From: Gammaproteobacteria bacterium
GTDB lineage: Bacteria > Pseudomonadota > Gammaproteobacteria > Steroidobacterales > Steroidobacteraceae
Length of the DNA stretch: 64,000 nucleotides
Direction of reading: 5' to 3'
Assembly: GCA_025357835.1 (NCBI GenBank)
Contig: JANYLM010000130.1
Coordinates: 1-64,000, forward strand
The notes beneath the pieces were generated by a model, which made no database searches, had not been told where the DNA came from, and saw only the letters and a list, made by a program, of their open reading frames with translations. Shown piece after piece: positions 1 to 8,217 of the stretch; position 1 is the first letter of the stretch, and every line of letters starts with the position of its first letter. The position numbers and the translations under genes were made by a program.

Positions 1-954
1 TGTTTTATCGGCGCAAGGCTTTTGAATTCGACTCTAACATTGAATCTTAGTATGGCATTTGCTTGCGCGCTTCTTGGGCTATGGTGGCGCGAATTCGTTC
101 GACAGACACATTTTGTAAATTTGCGATACGAGCGCGCACTCCATATCGATGCCATTTACTGTCTGGCGACTTCCTTAGCATTGGCGATTATTGTCGCGAT
201 GACCAAACTGAATACGACTGCGGTGTTTTGGTGCATGGCATCTGGGGCGGTAATTTCGACGGCAATCCCGCTGTTTTTGATGCTTCGTGGCGTTCAATTC
301 AACGCGTCGGCAATCAGACGAGATGTTGCTCTATCTTGGCACGTGGGGCGGTGGGACGTGGCCGGTTCCATAGTTACTTGGGGTTATGCGCAAAGCTATA
401 TTTATTTTGCGGCTCTCCATGGAGGGTTGGATGCAGCAGCCGAAATTTCCGCCGGTCGACTGTTAGGCATGCCGTTGGCGCTAGTGTGGGCTTCATATGC
501 GAACGTCTTACGCCCTAGAGCATCACGACTTCTCGCAACCTCATCGAACGAGAGAGCTCAACAATTGGCGGTGCAGTCTGCTTTACTGGTCATAGGCCTC
601 TCGCTGGTATACGCGTTGATTGTTTTTGCCCTGATTCCGCAACTGGCGTCCACGCTCTTTGGTGGAAAATTCCCGAGGCTTAGAACAATATCTATGTGGT
701 GGATCGCATATTTTACGTTGACGGGCATCAGTACCGTGGCCGTAAGCGTGTTGCGCAGCGCGCTACAGTTTCAACAAGTGTTTCACCGACAAGTTATAAA
801 TTGCGCACTTGCAGTGGTACTTCTTACGGGTAGCCTGGAGTTTGCAGCTTTAGAATCGCTCGTCGTGGCGATGGTCATAGTGGAGGCTATCTCCGCGGCG
901 CTTCTTTGGCGAGTCGCCAAATCCGCTATATCGCGACATCAACAAGCCCCATAG
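1..954 (+). CDS. polysaccharide/lipid-linked oligosaccharide flippase, C-terminal part (5' end outside window)
   Basis: The reading frame is already open at base 1 and stops at 952-954, so only the C-terminal part (about 317 residues) is present. It is almost entirely hydrophobic with repeated membrane segments, a short basic linker near the LRPRAS residues, and a late conserved-looking FGGKFPRL loop, as in the Wzx/MATE-like flippases that move undecaprenyl-linked glycans across the inner membrane. A TTG at 22 is in frame but is unlikely to be the true start because homologous membrane helices begin upstream. Its neighbours (methyltransferases, exosortase, WecA-like transferase) fit an exopolysaccharide locus. 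The family call rests on membrane pattern and context; the substrate cannot be told. Confidence 0.72.
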   Translation, partial: CFIGARLLNSTLTLNLSMAFACALLGLWWREFVRQTHFVNLRYERALHIDAIYCLATSLALAIIVAMTKLNTTAVFWCMASGAVISTAIPLFLMLRGVQFNASAIRRDVALSWHVGRWDVAGSIVTWGYAQSYIYFAALHGGLDAAAEISAGRLLGMPLALVWASYANVLRPRASRLLATSSNERAQQLAVQSALLVIGLSLVYALIVFALIPQLASTLFGGKFPRLRTISMWWIAYFTLTGISTVAVSVLRSALQFQQVFHRQVINCALAVVLLTGSLEFAALESLVVAMVIVEAISAALLWRVAKSAISRHQQAP

Positions 955-1141
955 TCCAATTGCATTGCTAAACATCCGTAGAGTGCCTCGGCCGGAAAAT
1001 CCCATTCGTTTTAGAGCCGTGACACTCATGTCATCGCCATGCAATTGCGTTTTGGTATGTTCGAACTCAACCTGAAGGCTAAGTGTCTGCCGGTTACCGC
1101 TATCAAGGGCGGTTTTGCAGGATATGACCAGGAGTAGCGCG

Positions 1142-1832
1142 ATGATTAGGAAGTCAGTACTCGTAGCGGCATCCACATTTATAGGGTTGCTTGAATTGGC
1201 TAGCGTTAATCCCGCTCGTGCGGAGGTGATCACCTATCTCGCAACTGGGACAATAGCCCGGGTTACAGGAAGTTTTTCACAGCCTGTGGCCACTGGCGAC
1301 ATTTGGACTTTGACATACAGTGAATTGTCCAATGCGCCGCCAGATACTCCGATTACTACTCCGGGAGGTGCTACGAGCGGGACGCTTGGCCACTACTCCA
1401 ATCAGTTAGGCTGGACGCTCACTGTTGCTGGTAGCACTGTGTACTCCACCGGCGGCGCGCAGACGCTTGGCGGCACGACCATTAGTGTCTACAACGATGT
1501 GTCATACCTAACACTGCCGAATTTGCCGACAAGCCACCTCGATGAGTACGTTACTACCGTTAACGATCTGTCCGCATACTCTTCGCCATTTGTCAGTCTC
1601 GCTGCCTCGGCCACAACTGTTGCTCCCGCGGCGCCCCCAAGCCTCTTCACATCATCGTCACTTCCGAGCTCCGCCATAAATATCGGGGCCACCGATACCA
1701 GCAGCATAACTATGAATTCTGGCGTGCCTGGGGTAGCTTTTTACGGGACGGTGATGTCCAAAGTACCCGTACCGTTGCCTGATTCCGTGTGGCTGCTCTT
1801 GGCGGGTCTGTGCGGTTTCGCGGCGACCGTTC
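1142..1832 (+). pseudogene. VPLPA-CTERM (PEP-CTERM-type) secreted protein, 3' end cut by an IS remnant
   Basis: The ATG at 1142 follows an AGGAG ribosome site (1130-1134), so I prefer it to the in-frame TTG at 1115. The product has a signal peptide (MIRKSVLVAASTF... ending PARA) and a Thr/Ser/Gly-rich body typical of exosortase substrates. Near the C-terminus it has a PVPLPDSVWLLLAGLCGF segment: the VPLP motif and the start of the membrane helix of the VPLPA-CTERM sorting signal. The expected basic tail never comes. Right after GFAA the frame enters reversed transposase sequence (junction about 1832-1837) and runs on to 1975 as nonsense. The protein is probably no longer sorted. The natural target would have been the exosortase at 4879-6474. 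I could not find the missing tail beyond the IS. Confidence 0.75.
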
Positions 1833-1835
1833 GGC

Positions 1836-2518
1836 ATATAGAGATCGATCAGGTTGTGGGTTTTGATCACCGCCGCGACATCTCGATTGACGAACTCGCT
1901 GCCGTGATCGTGCACGACTCGCGGTTTGGCGTCTTTGACCGCTTCGAGCGCCGCCTGCAGCTCGAGGGCGACTGATTGGCCGTCGAGGCTGATGAGCAGT
2001 TTGTGGTGCACGATGTATCGGCTGTAGGCATCGACAAAGCTCAGCAAGAAGTAGAACCGGGCGGCGACCCATACGTACATGACGTCGGTATGCCATTGTT
2101 GATTCGGTCCATTGGGCCGGAAGTTGTATTCGCCGCTCGAGACCGTCGAGCGTTTCCAGCGCGATAACAGATCGGCATCGCTCAACACACTGTAAACTGT
2201 GCTCTCCCCGACGCAGGCCACTCCCGCATCGACCATCATCCAGGTGAGCTTCCGATAACCGATCTTCGGGTACTGCAGGGCAAACTCGCAGATCCCGGCT
2301 CGCTCCTCGGGCAGCACCTCGTACACGCGGCAGGGTTGGCCAGCCCGATCCTCGAGGCTCTCACGCTTCCTCCAAGCGTAGAAGACGCTGCGCGGCACGC
2401 CCAGAGCAGCGAGTGTCCGATACACCCGCCACCCCGAGCGTCGTTTGGTTTGCTCAACGATCTGCATCACGGCCGCTTTCGTCTCCGCCGGTACCCGGAA
2501 TAAATCTTCCAGCTTCAA
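1836..2518 (-). pseudogene. IS3-family transposase OrfB, truncated before the catalytic glutamate
   Basis: About 227 residues match the rve/DDE integrase core. There is an N-terminal HTH_21-like region (GYRKLTWMMVDAGVACVGES), the first catalytic aspartate in QQWHTDVMYVW (residue 145) and the second in VVHDHGSEFVN (residue 204). The third residue of the DDE triad normally follows in an HHPESNGIVERF-like motif; here the match ends at HNLIDLY and the frame runs out through the reverse of the VPLPA-CTERM gene. The only start in its own frame is a TTG at 2518, so it was presumably made as an OrfAB fusion. The enzyme must be inactive. Confidence 0.85.
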
Positions 2519-2814
2519 ATCCTTTTTTTTAACTCCAGGTTCTCCGCCGTGATCTCTGCGATCACCGCACGCATCCGTTCAATTTCCGCCTTGTGCCGAG
2601 CTTCGGGATCGTCCTTACGCGGCTTTCGCTGCGCATCGCGCTTCAGCGCTACCGCCGAGCCGCCCTTGGCCACCGCCCGCCATCGATACAGCACCGAGGG
2701 CGATAGGCTGTGACGCCGGCACACCTCGCTCACCGTCACGCCGGGCTGGTCCGCCTCGCGTAGAATCTCTAGTTTCTGGTCAGCCGTAAATCGTCGATGT
2801 TCTCGTTTGCTCAT
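2515..2814 (-). CDS. IS3-family transposase OrfA (helix-turn-helix subunit)
   Basis: This 99-residue protein begins MSKREHRRFTADQKLEIL and carries the helix-turn-helix of the transposase_8/InsE group (VSEVCRRHSLSPSVLYRWR, about residues 27-45). A C-terminal leucine-rich coiled coil follows (HKAEIERMRAVIAEITAENLELKK). OrfA binds the ends of the element and is fused to OrfB by -1 frameshifting. Its stop overlaps the orfB region by four bases, and a run of eight adenines on the minus strand (complement of 2523-2530) lies just before the stop, where slippage would occur. A GGAG site stands upstream of the start. OrfA itself looks intact although its partner is truncated. Confidence 0.88.
   Translation of the reverse strand: MSKREHRRFTADQKLEILREADQPGVTVSEVCRRHSLSPSVLYRWRAVAKGGSAVALKRDAQRKPRKDDPEARHKAEIERMRAVIAEITAENLELKKRI
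2523..2530 (-). promoter_or_regulatory. A8 slippery run for -1 frameshift (OrfA to OrfAB)
   Basis: On the minus strand the codons TTA AAA AAA AGG come six bases before the orfA stop. A -1 slip on the eight adenines moves ribosomes into the orfB frame (AAG GAT TTG AAG CTG). This is the known way IS3-family elements make the fused transposase. No stimulatory structure was assigned. Confidence 0.7.
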
Positions 2815-2880
2815 CCACTTCGCTCCATCTGCGGGACGCCCGCAGCAGCTCGAAGTCTCTCATTTCCGCGCTAGCATTTT

Positions 2881-3186
2881 GTCCAGAAGTCGCTGAAGCT
2901 ACACAGCTGCGTGCAGCGATTGCGAAGCGATCAGTCAAAAATATCCCTCAATGGAATACGTACTTGCCCACCGACTGCGTGAGAACAATGGTCAGATCGG
3001 GCTGGAATTACACCACCTAATCCAGGCGCGACGAGTGAAGAGATTCAGACGCACGGACTGGAGACGCGAACAGTGGCGGCGGCGAAGCCGTAGTTAACTA
3101 ATCCCGTTGTATTACCCAATACCGTGACAAGCTTAGCCTGACCAAAATGCGACCGGCCTTTGTATCCCCGGAACGAGGATACTCAT
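2881..3186. other. gene-free stretch between IS remnant and methyltransferase
   Basis: About 300 bases (370 if counted from the orfA start at 2814) without a convincing gene. I looked for the missing basic tail of the interrupted VPLPA-CTERM gene and for a second transposase end and recognised neither. It lies downstream of the minus-strand methyltransferase (3187-3819), so it may hold that gene's 3' untranslated region. Confidence 0.5.
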
Positions 3187-3819
3187 TCACTTCCGAGCCA
3201 CGAAGATATCGTGCTCTACGTGCCATTGAAGATGATGGTCTCGTGCCCAGTTAACTAGGTAGTCGATAGGCGGGTAGGCCGAGAACTCAGGCAACTGCGG
3301 ATCAAAGCAGCGAACGTCATCTATGAGCACACAAACTTGTTTCAAACGGTCTAGATGCTCACCAATGTTTTTAAGTTCATCGACTATGGGGGTATCCCGC
3401 TGACCTTTAAAAGTTGGGCCGGCCGAGTAGTGGCCATCGAGCCAGAAATTGACGTCTCCGCTTATCATGGGAAGTAGCTTCGGAAACTCGCTTTCACTGG
3501 TGCTGTTCAGAATCACAACGTTCTTGAAGTCCTTAAAATAATTCACCGCATTCTTGAATAGCGTGGGTTCCGGCTCGATGCTGTACACCTTCATAGCGTG
3601 CTTCGAAAGAAAGTGAGTCGTCTGACCCAAGAAGGTCCCCGTTTCAATCCAGGTGGCACTAGGTATGCCGTTTCGAAGTAGGCACGCTTGTTTGATGAAG
3701 TGCGGGCTCGGCGATGCAAATTGTCTCTTAGCCCACTGAAGGTAGCCCCTTACGAGGCTCAATAGCCTATACGGATACGAGTACCTAATCATTGATTGCA
3801 TTGCATTGCATTGTCTCAA
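3187..3819 (-). CDS. class I SAM-dependent methyltransferase-like protein
   Basis: The 210-residue product has a Rossmann-type core: WIETGTFLGQTTHFL (residues 57-71) is the SAM-binding loop with the E/D-x-G-x-x-x-G pattern, and VYSIEPEP (78-85) ends strand beta2 in the acidic residue that holds the ribose. FWLDGHYS (125-132) and VLIDDVR (164-170) mark later strands. This form is common in surface-polysaccharide clusters. The start is unsure: TTG at 3819 and ATGs seven and ten codons later are in frame within a TGCAT repeat. It is transcribed opposite to its neighbour at 3918 and its base composition is AT-richer than the housekeeping part, as is usual for glycan loci. Substrate unknown. Confidence 0.7.
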   Translation of the reverse strand: MRQCNAMQSMIRYSYPYRLLSLVRGYLQWAKRQFASPSPHFIKQACLLRNGIPSATWIETGTFLGQTTHFLSKHAMKVYSIEPEPTLFKNAVNYFKDFKNVVILNSTSESEFPKLLPMISGDVNFWLDGHYSAGPTFKGQRDTPIVDELKNIGEHLDRLKQVCVLIDDVRCFDPQLPEFSAYPPIDYLVNWARDHHLQWHVEHDIFVARK

Positions 3820-3917
3820 TAGGAATTTGGACTTCGATCTCTAACTACAGAACTTTGTCTTACTACTGTGACAATTGAAATACAGAATAGGCTGCAACTG
3901 GAATCGGGAGTCCTCGA

Positions 3918-4688
3918 ATGTCTATCGATTTAAGATCTACTACCCCGCAAATGATTTTCAGGGCGATGGGGCTCATTGAGCGCGCGTTTGCTTACTCACG
4001 GGGCCGAGGATATGGCGCCACATCAGTGGACCAGGAAATAAAGCTTGCTTTTCGGATGGCAAAGGCAACTCCTCGGCTTGCAATAGACATTGGCGGAAAC
4101 GTAGGGAAGTACACGGCGGGCTTGCGAGCAAGGGCACAAGACCTTGAGATCCATGTTTTTGAGCCCTCTGCAACGAATATTGCAAAGTTGAGGGAGCGGT
4201 TCGGAGAGGACCCGAAAGTGGCGCTCGTCGAAAGTGGGTTATCCGATCGGTCTGGATCCGCAACTCTCTTTTCAAACGCGCCGGGATCAAGCCTCGGAAG
4301 CCTTACGAAGCGAAATCTTGATCATTTCGACATCGCTTTCGAGTGCAAGGAGATGATACATACCATGAGGTTCGAGGACTATTGGACGACCGTTTTGAGT
4401 GGACGGCAACTGGATATCGTCAAGATCGATGTGGAAGGTCACGAACTTGCCGTACTGGGCGGGTTCGGCCAGGCGTTATCGGCGACGCGGGTTTTACAGT
4501 TTGAGTTTGGTGGATGCAATATCGACACGCGTACTTACTTTCGAGACTTCTGGTATTTCTTTGCGGAAAGAGACTTCGATTTGTACCGTGTTACACCAAT
4601 CGGGGCCGAAAAAATCGGTCGATATCGCGAAAGCGAAGAGGTGTTCACCGTGACGAATTACATCGCGCTAAATCGGGCTATGCATTGA
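3918..4688 (+). CDS. FkbM-family methyltransferase
   Basis: The 256-residue protein has the FkbM layout: LAIDIGGNVGKYT (54-66) as SAM motif I, IHVFEPS (78-84) as motif II, and the diagnostic VKIDVEGHELAVL (168-180) that closes the fold. Members O-methylate sugars or lipids and are frequent in exopolysaccharide and O-antigen clusters. It lies just upstream of the exosortase D gene on the same strand, separated by 190 bases, so methylation of the exported glycan is the likely role. The actual acceptor cannot be read from sequence. Confidence 0.85.
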   Translation: MSIDLRSTTPQMIFRAMGLIERAFAYSRGRGYGATSVDQEIKLAFRMAKATPRLAIDIGGNVGKYTAGLRARAQDLEIHVFEPSATNIAKLRERFGEDPKVALVESGLSDRSGSATLFSNAPGSSLGSLTKRNLDHFDIAFECKEMIHTMRFEDYWTTVLSGRQLDIVKIDVEGHELAVLGGFGQALSATRVLQFEFGGCNIDTRTYFRDFWYFFAERDFDLYRVTPIGAEKIGRYRESEEVFTVTNYIALNRAMH

Positions 4689-4878
4689 ATTTCGCCGGAA
4701 ATAGCCGGAAATATCGTCAGGATAGCGCCATCAATCCGCTTTGTGATCATTCTTCAATGACTACGGCACATAGCCGTTAGTGGTTTTTGGGTAGGGCGCG
4801 AGCGACTGCGCCCCACGTGTCACATTCCTGAAATGTAAAACACGCTGAAATAGCGCTCTAAGATCGGGAGCTAGATGA

Positions 4879-6474
4879 ATGATCATGCAGAATACTCAGG
4901 AGGTGCCCCTAAACTTACAGGCTTGGCGCCTTCCGCTTGGGATGGTTGCCGTCGCGCTCGGTGTAGCAGCAGCCGTTATGTACCTGTTCTGGGATGGCCT
5001 TACTTACATGTGGGGCACTTGGATGATTACCCCGGAATACAGTCACGGAGTGCTCATTCCGTTCGTCAGCGCATTTCTAATTTGGCAAAATAAAGATCAA
5101 ATCGAGAGACTGCCGATGACCGGAAGTTGGGGGGGGCTCGTTTTGGTTACCCTCGGTGGCTTGATGCTCATCATCGGCCAACTTGCAACGGTCTATACCA
5201 TCGTTCAATACGCGTTCATTGTCACAGTAGTCGGTCTCGTACTCGCGCTTTCAGGGAGTCAGGCTTTCCGCCTTTTTGCGATTCCCCTCGTTTTTCTCTC
5301 CTTTATGGTGCCTCCGCCCTATTTCGTGCTCCACAATTTATCGACCAAATTGCAATTGCTGTCGTCCGAATTCGGCGTTTGGTTCATGCGGTTGCTCGAT
5401 ATCAGTGTTTTTGTCGAAGGCAACGTGATCGATTTGGGGGGCTACAAGCTCCAAGTGGCTGAAGCCTGCGATGGCCTGAGATATCTCTTTCCAATGATGA
5501 CCTTGGGTTTCCTATTCGCCTATTTTTATAAGGGCGCGATGTGGAAGAGACTCTTCGTGTTCGCTTCGAGCTTTTTTATCACAATTTTCATGAACAGCTT
5601 TCGCATCGGCACGATCGGTGTAATGGTCGAACACTGGGGCATTGGCATGGCGGAAGGATTTCTGCACGAGTTCCAAGGCTGGGCGGTATTTATGTTCAGC
5701 GCCGTGCTTCTCATTGTTGAAATCGTGCTGCTCAATCGCATCGGTCATGAGGCCGGAACGTGGCGACAGCTATTCGGAATTGAATTTCCCGCACCAACAC
5801 CGAAGGGATACTCGGTGCGCGATCGCACGATGCCCCGGCAATTCCTCGGCGCCGCAGCGCTGTTGCTGCTGTTTATGACGATTTCATTTGCTTTGCCGCG
5901 GCCAGTGGAAAACGCACCCCGGCGCGCCGCGTTCCTTGCTTTTCCAATGGAAATCGGCAAATGGAGCGGGCGTTCGCAAACAATGGAAGGCGTATATCAG
6001 AATGCTTTGAAATTGGATGATTATCTGCTGGTCGATTACAACGACGGTATTGGTCCGCCGGTCAATTTGTATATCGCCTACTACAGCTCGCAGCGTAAAG
6101 GCGAGGCCGTTCATTCCCCAAGATCCTGCCTTCCCGGCGGCGGATGGCAGTTTCGCGGTTTCGATCAGCGGACGCTGCAGGAAGTGAAAATCAACGGTGA
6201 GCCGCTCCGGGTGAATCGAACCTTGATTGAACTCGGCAACCAGCGTCAATTGGTCTACTACTGGTTCCAGCAACGTGGTCGCGTCATTACCAACGAATTC
6301 GCGGTCAAATGGTATTTATTTTGGGATGCACTGACACGCCACCGCACTGACGGAGCATTGGTCCGTCTGATCGTGGCGCTGCCGCCGGCAAGCAACGAAT
6401 CGGAGGCCGATCGCCGGCTGACGGACCTGGCAGGTCGCATTGCGCCGACACTAACCCAATTCGTGCCGAATTAG
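4879..6474 (+). CDS. xrtD: exosortase D (VPLPA-CTERM type) fused to an EpsI domain
   Basis: The 531-residue protein has an N-terminal multi-pass exosortase (about 20-295) with the transpeptidase-like triad visible: Cys197 in AEACDGLRYLF, Arg242 in NSFRIG and His263 in FLHEFQGW. After one more membrane helix (about 320-340) comes a periplasmic EpsI/DUF3485 domain (about 345-531) with the marker HSPRSCLPGGGW (412-423). This fused form belongs to the exosortase family assigned to VPLPA-CTERM substrates, and two such substrates lie in the window (1142-1832 broken, 12893-13618 intact). The start ATG at 4879 has GGGAG eight bases ahead. It should cleave target proteins at the VPLPA signal in the inner membrane and pass them to the outer surface, coupled to glycan export. 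Confidence 0.92.
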   Translation: MIMQNTQEVPLNLQAWRLPLGMVAVALGVAAAVMYLFWDGLTYMWGTWMITPEYSHGVLIPFVSAFLIWQNKDQIERLPMTGSWGGLVLVTLGGLMLIIGQLATVYTIVQYAFIVTVVGLVLALSGSQAFRLFAIPLVFLSFMVPPPYFVLHNLSTKLQLLSSEFGVWFMRLLDISVFVEGNVIDLGGYKLQVAEACDGLRYLFPMMTLGFLFAYFYKGAMWKRLFVFASSFFITIFMNSFRIGTIGVMVEHWGIGMAEGFLHEFQGWAVFMFSAVLLIVEIVLLNRIGHEAGTWRQLFGIEFPAPTPKGYSVRDRTMPRQFLGAAALLLLFMTISFALPRPVENAPRRAAFLAFPMEIGKWSGRSQTMEGVYQNALKLDDYLLVDYNDGIGPPVNLYIAYYSSQRKGEAVHSPRSCLPGGGWQFRGFDQRTLQEVKINGEPLRVNRTLIELGNQRQLVYYWFQQRGRVITNEFAVKWYLFWDALTRHRTDGALVRLIVALPPASNESEADRRLTDLAGRIAPTLTQFVPN

Positions 6475-6481
6475 GCACGAT

Positions 6482-8122
6482 ATGCTGTACGGCATGCCCT
6501 TTCTGATGGCCATGGTGGTAACCATGGCTTGGATGCCGGTATTCGCACGTGTCGCGCATCATTGGGGCGTGGTTGACAGGCCGGGTGCGCGAAAGGTGCA
6601 TGCCGCGCCTATCCCGCGCATCGGTGGCATCGCCATGGTCATCGGCGTCATGGTCGCGGCACTCATCGTGATTCCCCTCGAACCTCGAGATTCATGCTTC
6701 CTTCTGGCGGCAGCTGTGCTCGCCTGCTTCGGAGTGTTGGATGATCGCTTCGATTTGGACTACCGCGTCAAGCTCATCGGTCAGCTCCTGGCGGTCTTGA
6801 TCGTGGCTATCGCGGGCGGCACACAAATTCAGTCGATTACTCTCGACGAGCGGATATGGCTGCCGCAATGGGTTTCTCTGCCCCTGACTGTGGTTTTCCT
6901 GGTGGGCATCACCAACGCCATCAATCTCGCGGACGGACTAGATGGATTGGCCGGAGGCACGACCTTCCTGTGTCTCGGTGCTGTCGCGATGTTGGCCCAC
7001 AGCAGCGGGCAACTCGTCAGCGCAGCGCTCGCAATGGCATTCGCGGGCGCAGTTCTTGGCTTTCTGAGATTCAACACGTTTCCCGCTACGGTTTTCATGG
7101 GCGATGCCGGTAGCCAGGTGCTCGGTTTTGCCGTGGGTGTCCTAAGCCTGCGGGCCACGCAGAGCAGCGATAGTGCGGTAAGTGCCGCTTTGCCGGTGTT
7201 GCTGTTGGCTCTGCCGATTCTCGACACGTTAAGCGTGATGGTGCAGCGAGTTAGTGAAGGCCGCTCGCCGTTCAGCGCAGATAAGAATCATATTCACCAC
7301 AAACTGCTTCAGTTTGGGTTCGACCATCACGAAGCGGTAATGGTGATTTACGCAATTCAAGCCGATCTATTCTTGATGGCTTACTGGCTGCGATTTGAGT
7401 CCGATCTGACGATCATCTCGGTCGTCACAATCTTTTTTATTGCGTCTCTCGTGATCTTGCAGACTGCGACGCGACGCGGGTGGCGATTCCGCCAGGGAAG
7501 CGCGGCCGGTTCCGACTCTCCTTTGTCGCGGTTTCTCGCTAAAATGCGTCAACCGGAATATTTGCCGCGATGGTCCTATGGCGCCGTTGCCGTCTCGGTT
7601 GGTGTTTATGCCAGTTTAATTCTGGCTAGAGCCGCTTCATTCGGCGGGGATATCCAAATTCTGCTGTTGGCGCTGCTCGCGGTCACTGTGATCTTGCTTG
7701 CCGTCCTGCGCGCTAAGCCGCTTAACATAATCGAAAAAGCTACTCTGTATGTTACGACGGCGGTGCTTGTGTACCTTGATAGTGCCGTGCTCCCCGAGCA
7801 TCACATGTTTGCGGCGCTGGGTTGGGCGGCAGTTTTGGTTGCAGGCGGCGGGACCGCAATGCGATTGCGATTGTCCCCGGACCGACGCTTCGTTTTGACG
7901 CCTTTGGACTTGATAGTCTTATTCGTTGCTCTTGTGGTTCCCAGCCTGCAGAGCAGTTTGGCGTTGCCGCACGGCAGCGCGGCCGGAATCGCCAAACTCG
8001 TGATCTTGTTTTATGCGCTCGAAGTGCTGCTTAGCCGCGTAAGCCTGGGCGTGGTGTGGTTGCGCTTGGCGACCGCGACGGTGTTGCTCGGACTGACGCT
8101 TAGGCCGCTTATCCCACTCTGA
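6482..8122 (+). CDS. WecA/MraY-type undecaprenyl-phosphate sugar-1-phosphate transferase (GT4) with C-terminal membrane extension
   Basis: All family marks are present: DRPGARKVHAAPIPRIGG (32-49), LDDR (86-89), NLADGLDGLAGG (148-159), FMGDAGS (205-211) and HIHHKLL (270-276). These polytopic enzymes transfer a HexNAc-1-phosphate from a UDP-sugar to undecaprenyl phosphate, starting a lipid-linked glycan. The catalytic part ends near residue 345, whereas this protein has 546 residues. The last 200 form a further set of hydrophobic helices not needed for catalysis, as also seen in some exosortase-locus homologues. It starts 8 bases after the xrtD stop, so the two are probably cotranscribed. Sugar specificity is unknown. 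Confidence 0.9.
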   Translation: MLYGMPFLMAMVVTMAWMPVFARVAHHWGVVDRPGARKVHAAPIPRIGGIAMVIGVMVAALIVIPLEPRDSCFLLAAAVLACFGVLDDRFDLDYRVKLIGQLLAVLIVAIAGGTQIQSITLDERIWLPQWVSLPLTVVFLVGITNAINLADGLDGLAGGTTFLCLGAVAMLAHSSGQLVSAALAMAFAGAVLGFLRFNTFPATVFMGDAGSQVLGFAVGVLSLRATQSSDSAVSAALPVLLLALPILDTLSVMVQRVSEGRSPFSADKNHIHHKLLQFGFDHHEAVMVIYAIQADLFLMAYWLRFESDLTIISVVTIFFIASLVILQTATRRGWRFRQGSAAGSDSPLSRFLAKMRQPEYLPRWSYGAVAVSVGVYASLILARAASFGGDIQILLLALLAVTVILLAVLRAKPLNIIEKATLYVTTAVLVYLDSAVLPEHHMFAALGWAAVLVAGGGTAMRLRLSPDRRFVLTPLDLIVLFVALVVPSLQSSLALPHGSAAGIAKLVILFYALEVLLSRVSLGVVWLRLATATVLLGLTLRPLIPL

Positions 8123-8154
8123 GAGCCCCGGCCTTATTGACCGCTTCCGGGCCG

Positions 8155-8179
8155 ACGTCACGGGAACGTCATGTGACGT
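8155..8179. repeat. inverted repeat ACGTCAC / GTGACGT upstream of TPR gene
   Basis: Arms at 8155-8161 and 8173-8179 are perfect reverse complements around an 11-base loop that itself contains another ACGTCA. It lies 39 bases before the TPR lipoprotein start in the only gap of this gene row, so it may be an operator. No T-run follows, which argues against an intrinsic terminator. Confidence 0.4.
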
Positions 8180-8217
8180 GACTACACTTTTCGGCCAATC
8201 CCATTCGGAATTCAACG

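Larger units (their letters stand above)
1833..2880 (-). mobile_element. IS3-family insertion sequence remnant (3' truncated)
   Basis: The element is read on the minus strand: orfA (2814 to 2515), then orfB (2518 to about 1836), with an A8 slippery run at the junction, the usual IS3-family layout. The distal end is missing: orfB stops matching a transposase after its second catalytic aspartate and the sequence turns directly into the host gene. The upstream boundary is not certain; I place it loosely near 2880, where a TGGACAAAATG stretch on the minus strand could be the terminal repeat. A small hairpin (2830-2844, arms TGCGGG/CCCGCA) precedes orfA. With one end and the catalytic glutamate lost, the element should be immobile. 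Confidence 0.8.

Noticed and set aside
3780-3815. TGCAT short tandem repeat
   Set aside because: Three copies of five bases at the start of the methyltransferase; too short to claim phase variation.
4800-4878. sigma-54 promoter before xrtD
   Set aside because: TGTCAC-N5-TGAAA does not meet the GG/GC requirement of the -24/-12 boxes.
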